From positions 276,851 through 340,850 of the forward strand of contig CANHVU010000001.1 in the NCBI GenBank assembly GCA_947464275.1: DNA of 64,000 nt, given 5' to 3'. The translations under genes were made by a program, and so were the position numbers. The notes under the pieces are model-generated. The model had not been told where the DNA came from. It did no database searches and worked only from the letters and a program-made list of their open reading frames with translations. Each line of letters begins with the position of its first letter. Within the stretch, counting starts at the first letter, position 1. This DNA comes from Bacteroidota bacterium. GTDB lineage: Bacteria > Bacteroidota > Bacteroidia > UKL13-3. This document shows positions 24,637-33,516 of the stretch, piece by piece.

Positions 24637-25157
24637 AAATAAGATCAATCTTACAAATTGCTATTTTGTTATTGTTAGCTCATTTCAGTTTTGCTCAAAC
24701 ACCTTTAAAAGTGGTATCAAGCGCTATTACTTTTACCATAAAAAATGCAGGATTAACAGTTAATGGTTCACTTAGTGAATTAGAAGCTGAAATAAAATTT
24801 AGTCCAACTGATTACAAAACCTCAACCATTAAAGCTTCTGTAAGTTCAAATACCATAAAAACAGGAATTGATGCCAGAGATAATCATTTAAAAAAGGCCG
24901 AATATTTTGATGTAGGTAATTTTCCTAAAATTAACATGGAGTCAAATTTTTTTGGTAAAGAAAACAATCGTTTTATTGGTTATTTTAAACTTACCATTAA
25001 AGGAATTACCAAAGATGTTACTGTGCCTTTTACATTTGAAAACAATGTTTTTAAAGGTAGTTTCACCATTGATAGACGCCAATTTAAAGTAGGAGGAAAT
25101 AGCTTTATCTTAAGCGATAATGTAAAAGTTGATTTATTAATCAATACCAAAAACTAA
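24633..25157 (+). CDS. YceI family protein
   Basis: A 174-residue periplasmic lipocalin-like protein: signal peptide MKIRSILQIAILLLLAHFSFA, then SSAITFTIKNAGLTVNGSLSELEAEIKFSPTDYKTSTIKASVSSNTIKTGIDARDNHLKKAEYFDVGNFPKINMESN, which is the YceI core, and FKLTIKGITKDVTVPFTFENN. The family binds isoprenoid-type amphiphiles. It overlaps the barrel gene by 4 bp. It is the last gene of the YHS-to-YceI operon; a 40-bp gap follows. Confidence 0.92.
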   Translation: MKIRSILQIAILLLLAHFSFAQTPLKVVSSAITFTIKNAGLTVNGSLSELEAEIKFSPTDYKTSTIKASVSSNTIKTGIDARDNHLKKAEYFDVGNFPKINMESNFFGKENNRFIGYFKLTIKGITKDVTVPFTFENNVFKGSFTIDRRQFKVGGNSFILSDNVKVDLLINTKN

Positions 25158-25197
25158 ATTTAAAATTTTATCGTAATTACACCATTAACTTACCCCT

Positions 25198-25710
25198 ATG
25201 ACTTTAAATGTGTTGAAACAAAGCACCGTAACTATTCTACAGCAAGTAGCCAACTTGGTGCAACAAATTGATGATAACCATTATTCTGAACAGCTTGATT
25301 TATTGAGCAAAAATACCATTGCTAAACATGTAAGGCATATATTGGAATTGTATGTTCAGTTGGTGGCAGGTTTGCCTCAAAATGAAATAAATTATGATAA
25401 AAGAGAACGTAATTTATTGCTGGAGCATAATAAAAATTATACCATTGATTTTATTAATGAATTAAAAACTGCCATTTTAAATTTAGAAACTGATTTGAAT
25501 GCATTGCAATTGCGAACATTGATTCAAAATGACGAATTAATAGTATATACAACTTTGGAGCGCGAGTTGGTTTATAATATTGAACATGCCATACACCACA
25601 TGGCAATTATGCAAATAGCATGCAATCATTGTTTTAAATATATAAATTTAGATAAAAATTTTGGTGTAGCTTATGCTACAGTTCAATATACTAATACATG
25701 TGTACAGTAA
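25198..25710 (+). CDS. DinB-like putative metal-dependent protein
   Basis: A 170-residue four-helix-bundle protein of DinB/YfiT type. The candidate metal ligands are His44/His47 in IAKHVRHILE and His130/His133/His134 in YNIEHAIHHMAIM. DinB-fold proteins include thiol-dependent transferases, but most members are uncharacterised. The end overlaps the start of the NRDE gene by 13 bp, so the two are co-translated. A second DinB protein lies at 47575. Confidence 0.75.
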   Translation: MTLNVLKQSTVTILQQVANLVQQIDDNHYSEQLDLLSKNTIAKHVRHILELYVQLVAGLPQNEINYDKRERNLLLEHNKNYTIDFINELKTAILNLETDLNALQLRTLIQNDELIVYTTLERELVYNIEHAIHHMAIMQIACNHCFKYINLDKNFGVAYATVQYTNTCVQ

Positions 25711-26432
25711 CTTTTATACCTTATAATAACGGAAACGGTTATATTTTAACCTCGAGTAGAGATGAAAAAACATCGCGACCAAATGCTTTAACTCCTCAAA
25801 AATACAATGTGTTTCAACAGCAAGTTTTTTTTCCTAAGGATAAGCTAGCTGGAGGAACTTGGGTGGCTACATCGCTTAATAATTTTACTTTGTGTTTGTT
25901 AAATGGTGCTTTTAATTTTCATTTATCAAAACCGCCATATAGGCTTAGTCGTGGGTTAATGCTGCTCGATTTTTTTAGGTATAACAATGTGAATGATTTC
26001 GTACAAAACTACGATTTTTCAAATATTGAAAATTTTACACTTATTATAGTTAATGCCAATAATAAATTGCAATTAACTGAATTGCGTTGGGATGGAGTAA
26101 ACTTATATCAATCAGAGTTAGATGCTAGTTTAAAATATATTTGGAGTTCTTGCACTTTATATCAACCTGAAGCTATTTTAAATAGAAAAAATTGGTTTAC
26201 TAATTTTTGTAACAATACACCTGAAATAACCAAAGACGATACCATGCTTTTTCATCAAAATGCAGGCGATGGGAGCTTGGAAAATAGTATTTTAATGAAC
26301 CGTGAAAACCGCGTAAAAACAGTTAGTATTACCTGTATTGACCATTCGGTTAATGGCTATACCATGCAGTATTTAGACATAGAAACGATGCAAAACAATA
26401 CATTGCGCATTTTTAAATCAGAAAGCCAATAG
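25698..26432 (+). CDS. NRDE (TANGO2-like) family protein
   Basis: A 244-residue protein starting MCTVTFIPYNNGNGYILTSSRDEKTSRPNA. It carries the Cys2 start and the 'NRDE'-type motif (here SSRDE) of the NRDE/TANGO2 family, whose exposed N-terminal Cys suggests an Ntn-hydrolase fold. Other conserved parts are AGGTWVATSLNNFTLCLLNGAF and the C-terminal segment with VSITCIDHS. TANGO2 has been linked to heme handling in eukaryotes; the bacterial role is not settled. The start lies inside the DinB gene end. Confidence 0.85.
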   Translation: MCTVTFIPYNNGNGYILTSSRDEKTSRPNALTPQKYNVFQQQVFFPKDKLAGGTWVATSLNNFTLCLLNGAFNFHLSKPPYRLSRGLMLLDFFRYNNVNDFVQNYDFSNIENFTLIIVNANNKLQLTELRWDGVNLYQSELDASLKYIWSSCTLYQPEAILNRKNWFTNFCNNTPEITKDDTMLFHQNAGDGSLENSILMNRENRVKTVSITCIDHSVNGYTMQYLDIETMQNNTLRIFKSESQ

Positions 26433-26440
26433 TTACAAAC

Positions 26441-27463
26441 ATGAACAAGTTAAAATTTTGGATTATAAAAAACACCCGTTTTGAGTTTTGGCCTTATTGG
26501 TTTGCTTATATACCTGTTTATTTTTACTTTATTTATTTAAGCTTTAAAGCAAAAAGTTTAACCTTTTTTACAGCAGCTAATCCTGGTATTTACTTAGGTG
26601 GCTTTGTAGGTGAGTCAAAAAAAAATATCCTTAAAAAAATAAATCCTGCTTATTTACCATCTACCATTTATTGTAAAAACGAATACAATGTCTCCAAAAT
26701 TTTAGAACTGCTAAAAGCAGAACAAATGCAGTTTCCTTTAATAGCCAAGCCCGATGTAGGCGAACGAGGAAGTAATGTAGAAAAAATTACCAACGAGCAA
26801 GAACTAGAAAAATATGTACATACCATTGGCGAAGATTTTATTATTCAATCGTTTGTTGATTACGAAATAGAGTTGGGGGTTATGTATTTTCATTACCCAA
26901 ATGGAAAAAAATCAGGAATAAATAGCATTGTGCTAAAAGAATATTTGAGTATAGTTGGAAATGGGATTGATACTATTGAAACACTCATCAAAAACCATTT
27001 GAGAGCGCAAGGCAGGTTAGCTTATTTGTTAAATAAATTTAGCCAAAACTTGCATGAAGTATTGCCCTCAAACGAAAAATTATTACTAGAGCCAATTGGT
27101 AACCACATTAGAGGAACTAAGTTTTTAAATGGCAATCATTTAATTAATGAACAATTGGTAAAAGTTTTTGATGAAATAGCCAAACCAATAGCTGGTTTTT
27201 ACATTGGAAGATTTGATTTAAAAGTAAAATCGATAGCTGATTTATACGAAGGTAAAAATATAAAAATAATGGAGCTTAATGGCGTAACCTCAGAGCCTGC
27301 GCATATTTACGACCCAAGTACTTTTATAATAAATGCTTACAAAGCTTTGTTCCAACATTACAAATTAATTTACATCATAGCCAAACAAAACATTAATTTA
27401 GGAGAAAATTATGTGCCTTTTTGGTTGGTTTGGAAACAGATAAAAATGCACTTAAGTAAGTAA
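26441..27463 (+). CDS. ATP-grasp ligase-like protein (D-Ala-D-Ala ligase type)
   Basis: A 340-residue protein with an ATP-grasp core: FPLIAKPDVGERGSNVEKI (lysine and Gly-rich loop), EDFIIQSFVDYEIELGVMYF (nucleotide-binding strand) and IKIMELNGVTSEPAHIYDP (metal-binding Glu and Asn near the end). The N-terminal ~60 residues are unusual, with an aromatic hydrophobic stretch (FEFWPYWFAYIPVYFYFIYLSF) that may touch the membrane. The substrate is unknown. It lies 8 bp after the NRDE gene and 3 bp before the LysE gene. Confidence 0.8.
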   Translation: MNKLKFWIIKNTRFEFWPYWFAYIPVYFYFIYLSFKAKSLTFFTAANPGIYLGGFVGESKKNILKKINPAYLPSTIYCKNEYNVSKILELLKAEQMQFPLIAKPDVGERGSNVEKITNEQELEKYVHTIGEDFIIQSFVDYEIELGVMYFHYPNGKKSGINSIVLKEYLSIVGNGIDTIETLIKNHLRAQGRLAYLLNKFSQNLHEVLPSNEKLLLEPIGNHIRGTKFLNGNHLINEQLVKVFDEIAKPIAGFYIGRFDLKVKSIADLYEGKNIKIMELNGVTSEPAHIYDPSTFIINAYKALFQHYKLIYIIAKQNINLGENYVPFWLVWKQIKMHLSK

Positions 27464-27466
27464 CAA

Positions 27467-28081
27467 ATGGATTATTTTTTTGCATTTGCTTTAGCTTTTA
27501 TCATAAGTTTATTTGGTTCCGTTCAACCTGGTCCGGTTAATTTGGCGGTGTTAACATCAAGTATTCAACGTAAATATAAAAATGCTTTTTTTATTGCATT
27601 GGGTGGCTCTTGGCCCGAATTTATGTTTAGTTTTATAGCTTTTAAATTAGCTGCTTTTGTGATGGTTTTACCAATTTTTATTGCTTATTTTAAAATTGCC
27701 ATTATAATAGTTTTAATAATTTTAGCCATTTATCTTTGGTTCAGTAAGGCCAATATTAGCGCTAGTGTAAGTAATAAAAATGGCTTTGTATTAGGTAGCT
27801 TGTTGGCCATTTTAAATCCACAACTTATTTTATTTTGGCTAGCAGCCATTGCCTACATACAAACCAATCAAATTTTAAATTTATTCCATAATAATTATAT
27901 ATTGGTTTTGTTTTGTTTGGGTGCTATGTTTGGTGCATTGGTTTTCCATATTTTATTAATTTATTTGAGCAAAAGATGGTTTAGTAATATGACAACTGTT
28001 TTTTTAAAATATGCTGATAAAATAGTGGCGAGCATATTTGCGTTTTTAGCAATTTTTCAAATTATAAAAATTTTTAATTAA
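27467..28081 (+). CDS. LysE-type translocator
   Basis: A 204-residue inner-membrane protein with six predicted helices and the LysE/RhtB signature near the N-terminus (FGSVQPGPVNLAVLTSSIQRKYKNAFFIALGGSWPE). A mid-protein segment, GFVLGSLLAILNPQLILFWLAAIAY, carries the usual NP motif. The family exports amino acids and related small molecules. The gene ends exactly where the Crp/Fnr regulator starts, with no gap. Confidence 0.85.
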   Translation: MDYFFAFALAFIISLFGSVQPGPVNLAVLTSSIQRKYKNAFFIALGGSWPEFMFSFIAFKLAAFVMVLPIFIAYFKIAIIIVLIILAIYLWFSKANISASVSNKNGFVLGSLLAILNPQLILFWLAAIAYIQTNQILNLFHNNYILVLFCLGAMFGALVFHILLIYLSKRWFSNMTTVFLKYADKIVASIFAFLAIFQIIKIFN

Positions 28082-28768
28082 ATGGCCGAAGTTGATTTAA
28101 AATATTGGTACTTGCGTGATCATAAGTTGTTTTGGAAACTAAGCAATAGCGATTTAAAAGATTTATGTGTAATAGTAGGTTTTAAAAAAGCCTTCAAATC
28201 GGAAATGATATATTTTGCCGATGAACATATTCCGCGCATTTATTTGCTTAAACGTGGCATGATAAAAATATGCGAAACCGACAATAATGGCAATGAAATC
28301 ATAAAAGAGATAATAAAAAAAGGCGATTTGTTTGGGCAAATGAGCTTAGACGAAACTCAAGAAAACAGCAGCCATGAATATGCGCAAGCACTTACCGATG
28401 TAAGTATTTGCTCCTTTAAAATGGACGATTTTGAACGCATTTTAGAACGTAATCCAAGCATTGCCATTGGTTATACTAAATTTATGGGTTTAAAAATTAA
28501 ACGCATTGAAAATAGGTTTAACAATGTAGTTTTTAAAGATGTGCGCTCTAGGTTAGTTCAGTTTTTAAAAGATTGGGCCGAAAGCGATGGAGAACAAATT
28601 GAAAATAAAGTATCACTTAAAAATTACCTTACCCAACACGATTTGGCAAAGTTGGTATGCAGCACCAGGCAAACGGTTACTACATTGCTAAATGAAATGG
28701 AAAAAGAAGGATTACTTTCTTATGATCGGAAAGAAATAATAATTAATAATATTACCATTTTAAAATAG
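28082..28768 (+). CDS. Crp/Fnr family transcription regulator
   Basis: A 228-residue protein with an N-terminal cyclic-nucleotide-binding fold (MIYFADEHIPRIYLLKRGMIKICETDNNGNEIIKEIIKKGDLFGQMSL), a dimer helix (ERNPSIAIGYTKFMGLKIKRIENRF) and a C-terminal winged helix (LTQHDLAKLVCSTRQTVTTLLNEMEKEGLLSYDRKEIIINN). The four-Cys Fe-S set of Fnr is absent. It is the last gene of the run starting at 25198 and may regulate that operon (inference). Confidence 0.9.
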   Translation: MAEVDLKYWYLRDHKLFWKLSNSDLKDLCVIVGFKKAFKSEMIYFADEHIPRIYLLKRGMIKICETDNNGNEIIKEIIKKGDLFGQMSLDETQENSSHEYAQALTDVSICSFKMDDFERILERNPSIAIGYTKFMGLKIKRIENRFNNVVFKDVRSRLVQFLKDWAESDGEQIENKVSLKNYLTQHDLAKLVCSTRQTVTTLLNEMEKEGLLSYDRKEIIINNITILK

Positions 28769-28808
28769 TTTACAAAGCAAAAAAATAACTATTTTCGTTT
28801 TTACTTAT

Positions 28809-29963
28809 ATGCGTTTATACGAACAAAAAAAATGGTGGAAGCGTGCCTTGGCCTTAATAGCAGTTTGCATTGGTGTTTTTTCAATTTGGTACACCAGTAA
28901 ATTGGTAAAACAACTGGCTAATGAGGAACAGAAAAAAATTAAACTTTGGGCCAATGCCACACAATCAATGGCAAAAGCAGAAGGTAATATTGATTTTTTA
29001 CTTGATATTGTAACAGGAAATGAAACGATACCAATCATACTGACTGATAATAACGATAAAATAATTAGTTATAGAAATTTAGATTCAATTCAAGCGAGGG
29101 ATACTGCTTTTTTAAATGCGGAATTGATTGAAATGAAGAATCAACACGACCCAATTAAAATTGTGTATGATGCAGAAAATAATTTTTATAATTTATTGTA
29201 TTACAAAAATTCAGTCATTTTAACACAATTAAAAGCATATCCCGCCATTCAATTAGCACTTATTAGTTTTTTTGCTATCATGAGTTATTTGGCATTAAGC
29301 AGTAGCCGAAGAGCCGAACAAAATCAAGTGTGGGTGGGTATGAGTAAGGAAACGGCTCATCAACTTGGAACACCCATTTCATCACTTAATGAATGGATAA
29401 ATTTATTACGCGAAACACCTAAAGAAGAACAAGATTATTTATTAGACGAACTGCAAAATGATACTAAACGATTAGAACTAATAACTGAACGTTTTAGTAA
29501 AATAGGTTCTGAGCCAGTCCTTAAAGAGGAAAATATGGATTTGGTAGTTGAGAACTCCATGCAGTATTTAAAAACTCGTGTTTCAAGTCAAGTGGCAATT
29601 CAAATAAACATTACACAGCCAGGAAATTGGGCAAAAATAAATATTCCATTATTTGATTGGGTTCTTGAAAATTTGTGTAAAAATGCCATTGATGCCATGA
29701 ATGGTAAAGGGGAATTGAATATCAATATCAGCAGCGATATTAAACATGTATATATTGATATTAGAGATACTGGAAAGGGCATTCCCAAATCAAAATTTAA
29801 TACAGTATTTAAACCAGGCTACACTACTAAAAAACGTGGTTGGGGACTTGGCTTATCACTTGTTAAACGTATAGTAGAAGAATACCACAAAGGAAAAATA
29901 TTTGTCAGGAACAGTGAAGCTGGAAAAGGCACCACATTTCGAATTATGCTGAATGCTATTTAG
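28809..29963 (+). CDS. Sensor histidine kinase
   Basis: A 384-residue membrane kinase. An N-terminal helix (WKRALALIAVCIGVFSIWYTSKLV), a ~120-residue sensory domain and a second helix (AIQLALISFFAIMSYLAL) precede the kinase core. The H-box is MSKETAHQLGTPISSLNEWI, the N-box ENLCKNAIDAMNG, and the G-boxes DTGKGIPKSKFNTVF and KRGWGLGLSLVKRIVEE. No response regulator is adjacent. The gene overlaps the convergent murQ by 8 bp. The signal is unknown. Confidence 0.9.
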   Translation: MRLYEQKKWWKRALALIAVCIGVFSIWYTSKLVKQLANEEQKKIKLWANATQSMAKAEGNIDFLLDIVTGNETIPIILTDNNDKIISYRNLDSIQARDTAFLNAELIEMKNQHDPIKIVYDAENNFYNLLYYKNSVILTQLKAYPAIQLALISFFAIMSYLALSSSRRAEQNQVWVGMSKETAHQLGTPISSLNEWINLLRETPKEEQDYLLDELQNDTKRLELITERFSKIGSEPVLKEENMDLVVENSMQYLKTRVSSQVAIQINITQPGNWAKINIPLFDWVLENLCKNAIDAMNGKGELNINISSDIKHVYIDIRDTGKGIPKSKFNTVFKPGYTTKKRGWGLGLSLVKRIVEEYHKGKIFVRNSEAGKGTTFRIMLNAI

Positions 29964-30774
29964 CGTAATTCGTTATAGCATTTCTTACGTTTCCGTGGGT
30001 TTTAAGCAATTGTTTGGCCTTGGTTTCACTAATTTTCAGTTCATCCATTATCATTTTAGTGCCGCGGTCAATTAGCTTATTGTTGCTTAGTTGCATATCT
30101 ACCATTTTGTTTCCTTTTATGCGTCCAAGTTTTATCATTAAGCTGGTGCTAATCATATTCAAAACAAGCTTTTGAGCAGTACCAGCTTTCATACGCGTGC
30201 TTCCTGTTACAAATTCTGGCCCAACTACTATTTCAATAGGAAATTGCGCTTCTTGAGCTATTACACTGCCTTTATTACAAACTATACATGCAGTTTTATT
30301 TCCATTTTTATTGGCTTTTTGCAATGCACCTAATACGTATGGAGTAGAACCACTGGCTGCTATGCCAATTATAAAATCGTTTTTTGTAATGTTATATTCG
30401 GCTAAATCTTTCCAACCTTGTTTGGTGTCGTCTTCAGCAAATTCTACAGCTTTTCTAATAGCTTGGTCTCCACCAGCCATAATACCTACTACCAATCCAT
30501 GAGGAACGCCAAAAGTTGGAGGACACTCGCTAGTATCCACTATACCGAGTCGGCCGCTAGTGCCTGCACCAAGGTAAAATAACCTGCCACCACTTTTCAT
30601 TTCCTTGTAAGCCTCGTTTACCACTTTTTTTATTTTGGGTAATACTTTTTTTATGGCCATTGGAACTGTTTGATCTTGTTCATTTATACTTTTTAGCAGC
30701 TCATCGGTGCTCATTTTTTCTAGATTATTATATAACGAACTTTGTTCGGTGGTTCTAGTGGTTTTATTTGTCAT
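29956..30774 (-). CDS. murQ: N-acetylmuramic acid 6-phosphate etherase
   Basis: Cleaves the lactyl ether of MurNAc-6-phosphate to give GlcNAc-6-phosphate in cell-wall recycling. A TTG at 30804 lengthens the frame, but the ATG at 30774 gives the normal start MTNKTTRTTEQSSLYNNLEKMSTDELLKSIN; 272 residues. The SIS-type sugar isomerase core carries FYLGAGTSGRLGIVDTSECPPTFG, IGIAASGSTPYVLGAL and EFVTGSTRMKAGTAQKLVLNMIST. The C-terminal helical domain ends KQLLKTHGNVRNAI. It diverges from ctpA and converges with the kinase. Confidence 0.95.
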   Translation of the reverse strand: MTNKTTRTTEQSSLYNNLEKMSTDELLKSINEQDQTVPMAIKKVLPKIKKVVNEAYKEMKSGGRLFYLGAGTSGRLGIVDTSECPPTFGVPHGLVVGIMAGGDQAIRKAVEFAEDDTKQGWKDLAEYNITKNDFIIGIAASGSTPYVLGALQKANKNGNKTACIVCNKGSVIAQEAQFPIEIVVGPEFVTGSTRMKAGTAQKLVLNMISTSLMIKLGRIKGNKMVDMQLSNNKLIDRGTKMIMDELKISETKAKQLLKTHGNVRNAITNYAK

Positions 30775-30792
30775 TATTTTAAAAATTAAAAC

Positions 30793-30822
30793 TTTAAAAG
30801 GCAAAAATGCTTTCTATATTTG
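30793..30822 (+). promoter_or_regulatory. Predicted promoter of the S41 protease gene
   Basis: A perfect Bacteroidetes -7 box TATATTTG lies at 30815-30822, with a TTTA (consensus TTTG) at 30793-30796, 18 bp upstream. It points to the ATG at 30849. Confidence 0.55.
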
Positions 30823-30848
30823 CGCAGCAAATTAAATAAAATTATTAC

Positions 30849-32441
30849 ATGAATAACAGTTCGCATAAATGGCAACCCTTTATATATTCAATTTTAATAG
30901 TACTTGGTATTGGTATCGGCATTATTTTACGACCAACTAGTGCTACTAGATTTATAGGTTCGCAAAATAAGTTTAACGAGCTGATGGGTATTATTCAAAG
31001 CGATTATGTTGACACTGTGAATATGGAAGACATAGAATCGCAAGCATTTAATGATTTATTAAATAAACTTGACCCACATTCTGTTTATATTCCTGCAAAA
31101 GATTTACAAGCAGCTAACGAACCTTTGGATGGAAACTTTGAAGGAATTGGAGTAGAGTTTAATATTGTGAATGATACTATCATGGTAGTTTCGGCTATCA
31201 GTGGTGGCCCTTCTGCCGATTTAGGAATACAAAGTGGAGATAGAATTGTTAAGGCTGATACCACTAATTTAGCAGGTGTAAAAATTACAAACGATCAAGT
31301 TGTAAAATCGTTAAGAGGTAAAAAAGGAAGCAAGGTTTTGGTGACAATTTTTAGGCCATCTACCAATCAAAAAATTGAATATAATATTACCAGAAATACT
31401 ATTCCTATATACAGTGTAGATGCTAGTTTTATGTTAGATAATAAAACGGGTTATATTAAAATTAGTCGATTTGGAGCCACTACTCACGAGGAATTTATTG
31501 AAGCCATTGCAAAGCTGAAAAAGCAAAACATGCAAAGTTTGGTTCTTGATTTAAGAGGTAATCCGGGTGGTTATTTAAAAGCTGCAACCGACATTGTAGA
31601 TGAACTTTTAGATGATGGTAAAATGATAGTTTACACAGAGGGAAGAGCAAAACCTCGCCAAAGTTATAAAACGGAAAAATCAGGCATTTTTGAAGAAGGA
31701 AAATTGGCCGTTTTAATTGATGAAGGTTCGGCAAGTGCTAGCGAAATTGTGAGTGGAGCAATTCAAGATTGGGATAGAGGTTTGGTAATTGGCCGCAGAA
31801 GTTTTGGAAAAGGTTTAGTACAAGAACCTTTTGAACTAAGCGATGGAAGTGCCATTAGATTAACCATAGCGAGGTATTATACCCCAAGTGGACGTTGCAT
31901 TCAGAAAAAATACAGCGAAGGTTACGATAAATATGAAGAGGATTTATTAAACCGTTTTGAAAATGGTGAGCTTGAAGACGAAGAAAAAATAATTATAAAC
32001 GATACTACCAAATATTTTACCAAAACAAAAAATCGTGTGGTTTACAGTGGTGGTGGCATTTCGCCTGATTTTAAAGTAACAATTGATACTTCATTTAACT
32101 CTAAATTTTTAACTCATATAGCTGCAGCAGGTTTGTTAAACAAAGCCAGTTACCAATATGTTGATGCAAACAGAACTAAACTAAAAAGTTTTGCTTCGTT
32201 AGAACAATTTATTACCAAATTTGAGGTAGGAAATGATTTGATTCAACAGTTAATTACTTTAGCCGAATCTGAAAAAATATCCAAGCCAACTGCTTTGGAA
32301 TTAACTCGTTCTGAAACGTTTATTAAACAACAGATAAAAGCATTAATTGCTCGTCAAATATGGCGCGATGGTGGTTATTTTAAAGTAAATAGTATAAAGG
32401 ATAGAACCATTCAAAAAGCGATTTTAGAATTAGGTAAATAA
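30849..32441 (+). CDS. S41 family carboxy-terminal processing peptidase
   Basis: A 530-residue periplasmic serine protease of the CtpA/Prc group. A signal-anchor (WQPFIYSILIVLGIGIGIIL) leads to a PDZ domain (NFEGIGVEFNIVNDTIMVVSAISGGPSADLGIQSGDRIVKAD). The protease domain follows, with DLRGNPGGYLKAA, the catalytic Ser near residue 296 in GSASASEIVSGA and the Lys near 321 in RSFGKGLVQ. The C-terminal ~150 residues carry an acidic insert. Such proteases trim exported or lipoprotein C-termini. It stands alone between murQ and the convergent prenyl synthase gene. Confidence 0.92.
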   Translation: MNNSSHKWQPFIYSILIVLGIGIGIILRPTSATRFIGSQNKFNELMGIIQSDYVDTVNMEDIESQAFNDLLNKLDPHSVYIPAKDLQAANEPLDGNFEGIGVEFNIVNDTIMVVSAISGGPSADLGIQSGDRIVKADTTNLAGVKITNDQVVKSLRGKKGSKVLVTIFRPSTNQKIEYNITRNTIPIYSVDASFMLDNKTGYIKISRFGATTHEEFIEAIAKLKKQNMQSLVLDLRGNPGGYLKAATDIVDELLDDGKMIVYTEGRAKPRQSYKTEKSGIFEEGKLAVLIDEGSASASEIVSGAIQDWDRGLVIGRRSFGKGLVQEPFELSDGSAIRLTIARYYTPSGRCIQKKYSEGYDKYEEDLLNRFENGELEDEEKIIINDTTKYFTKTKNRVVYSGGGISPDFKVTIDTSFNSKFLTHIAAAGLLNKASYQYVDANRTKLKSFASLEQFITKFEVGNDLIQQLITLAESEKISKPTALELTRSETFIKQQIKALIARQIWRDGGYFKVNSIKDRTIQKAILELGK

Positions 32442-32462
32442 GGGTAGTTTTATCTATTTAAC

Positions 32463-33434
32463 TTAATTTTTTCTGTCAATAATATACTCAACCAACATAG
32501 CAAGCTTTTCGGCTATTTCTCGGTTTGGTTGGTTTGCTAAAATGGCAAGTGCTTTTTGTTTATAATCAATCATGGCTTTTCTTGTATATGCTATGCCATC
32601 ATGTTCATTTACATATTTTATTACCTCAGCTACACGAGATTTATCGGTATTATTATTTTTTATAGAATTAATAATATAATTACGGGTTGCCTTATCAGCA
32701 TTATTGATGGTATAGATAATAGGTAAAGTTAGTTTTTTTTCTTTTAAGTCTATTCCTGTTGGTTTCCCTATATCATCATCACCATAATCTAATAAATCAT
32801 CTTTAATTTGAAATGCAATTCCAATATACTCGCCAAATAAACGCATTTGTTCAATTTGTTCGGAATTTGCCCCAGCACTCGCTGCTCCTATTGCGCAGCA
32901 TGATGCAATAAGTGATGCAGTTTTTTTGCGAATAATATCAAAATAAATTTCTTCTGAAAGATTGAGATTACGTGCTTTTTCAATTTGTAGTAACTCGCCC
33001 TCACTCATTTGCTCTACAGCGGTACTTACAATTTCAAGTAAGTTAAAGTCTTTATTTTTTATAGCTAAAAGCAAGCCTTTGGATAGTAAATAATCGCCAA
33101 CCAAAACGGCAATTTTGTTTTTCCATAAAGCATTAATACTAAAAAATCCTCTACGTTCATCACTATCATCAACTACGTCATCGTGAACTAAAGTAGCTGT
33201 GTGTAAAAGTTCTACCAAACTAGCGCCTCTGAATGTTGCCTCTGTAACATTGTTAAATAACTTGGCACAATAAAACACAAACATAGGTCTAACTTGCTTG
33301 CCTTTGCGTTTTACGATGTAGGTCATAATAGTATCAAGCAAGGCCACATTACTTTTCATAGCTCCTTTGAATTTGTCTTCAAAGGCTGCTAGTTCATTCG
33401 ATATTGGCTGTTTTATGATATCTATTTTACTCAA
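32463..33434 (-). CDS. Polyprenyl synthetase family protein
   Basis: A 323-residue trans-prenyltransferase that extends allylic diphosphates with isopentenyl diphosphate, for quinone side chains or related lipids. The first Asp-rich motif is HDDVVDDSDERR (Asp85-Asp90). The second is QIKDDLLDYGDD, followed by IGKPTGIDLKEKKLTLPIIY. The length suits octaprenyl/heptaprenyl-type synthases; the chain length cannot be read with certainty. ispH at 38.6 kb supplies the same pathway. Convergent with the S41 gene. Confidence 0.92.
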   Translation of the reverse strand: MSKIDIIKQPISNELAAFEDKFKGAMKSNVALLDTIMTYIVKRKGKQVRPMFVFYCAKLFNNVTEATFRGASLVELLHTATLVHDDVVDDSDERRGFFSINALWKNKIAVLVGDYLLSKGLLLAIKNKDFNLLEIVSTAVEQMSEGELLQIEKARNLNLSEEIYFDIIRKKTASLIASCCAIGAASAGANSEQIEQMRLFGEYIGIAFQIKDDLLDYGDDDIGKPTGIDLKEKKLTLPIIYTINNADKATRNYIINSIKNNNTDKSRVAEVIKYVNEHDGIAYTRKAMIDYKQKALAILANQPNREIAEKLAMLVEYIIDRKN

Positions 33435-33516
33435 AAAAGTAGGTTATTAATGGATGCAAATATTACTATTTGCATCCAAATTTTGTTATAACTTATATTA
33501 GCTTAATTAAAATAAA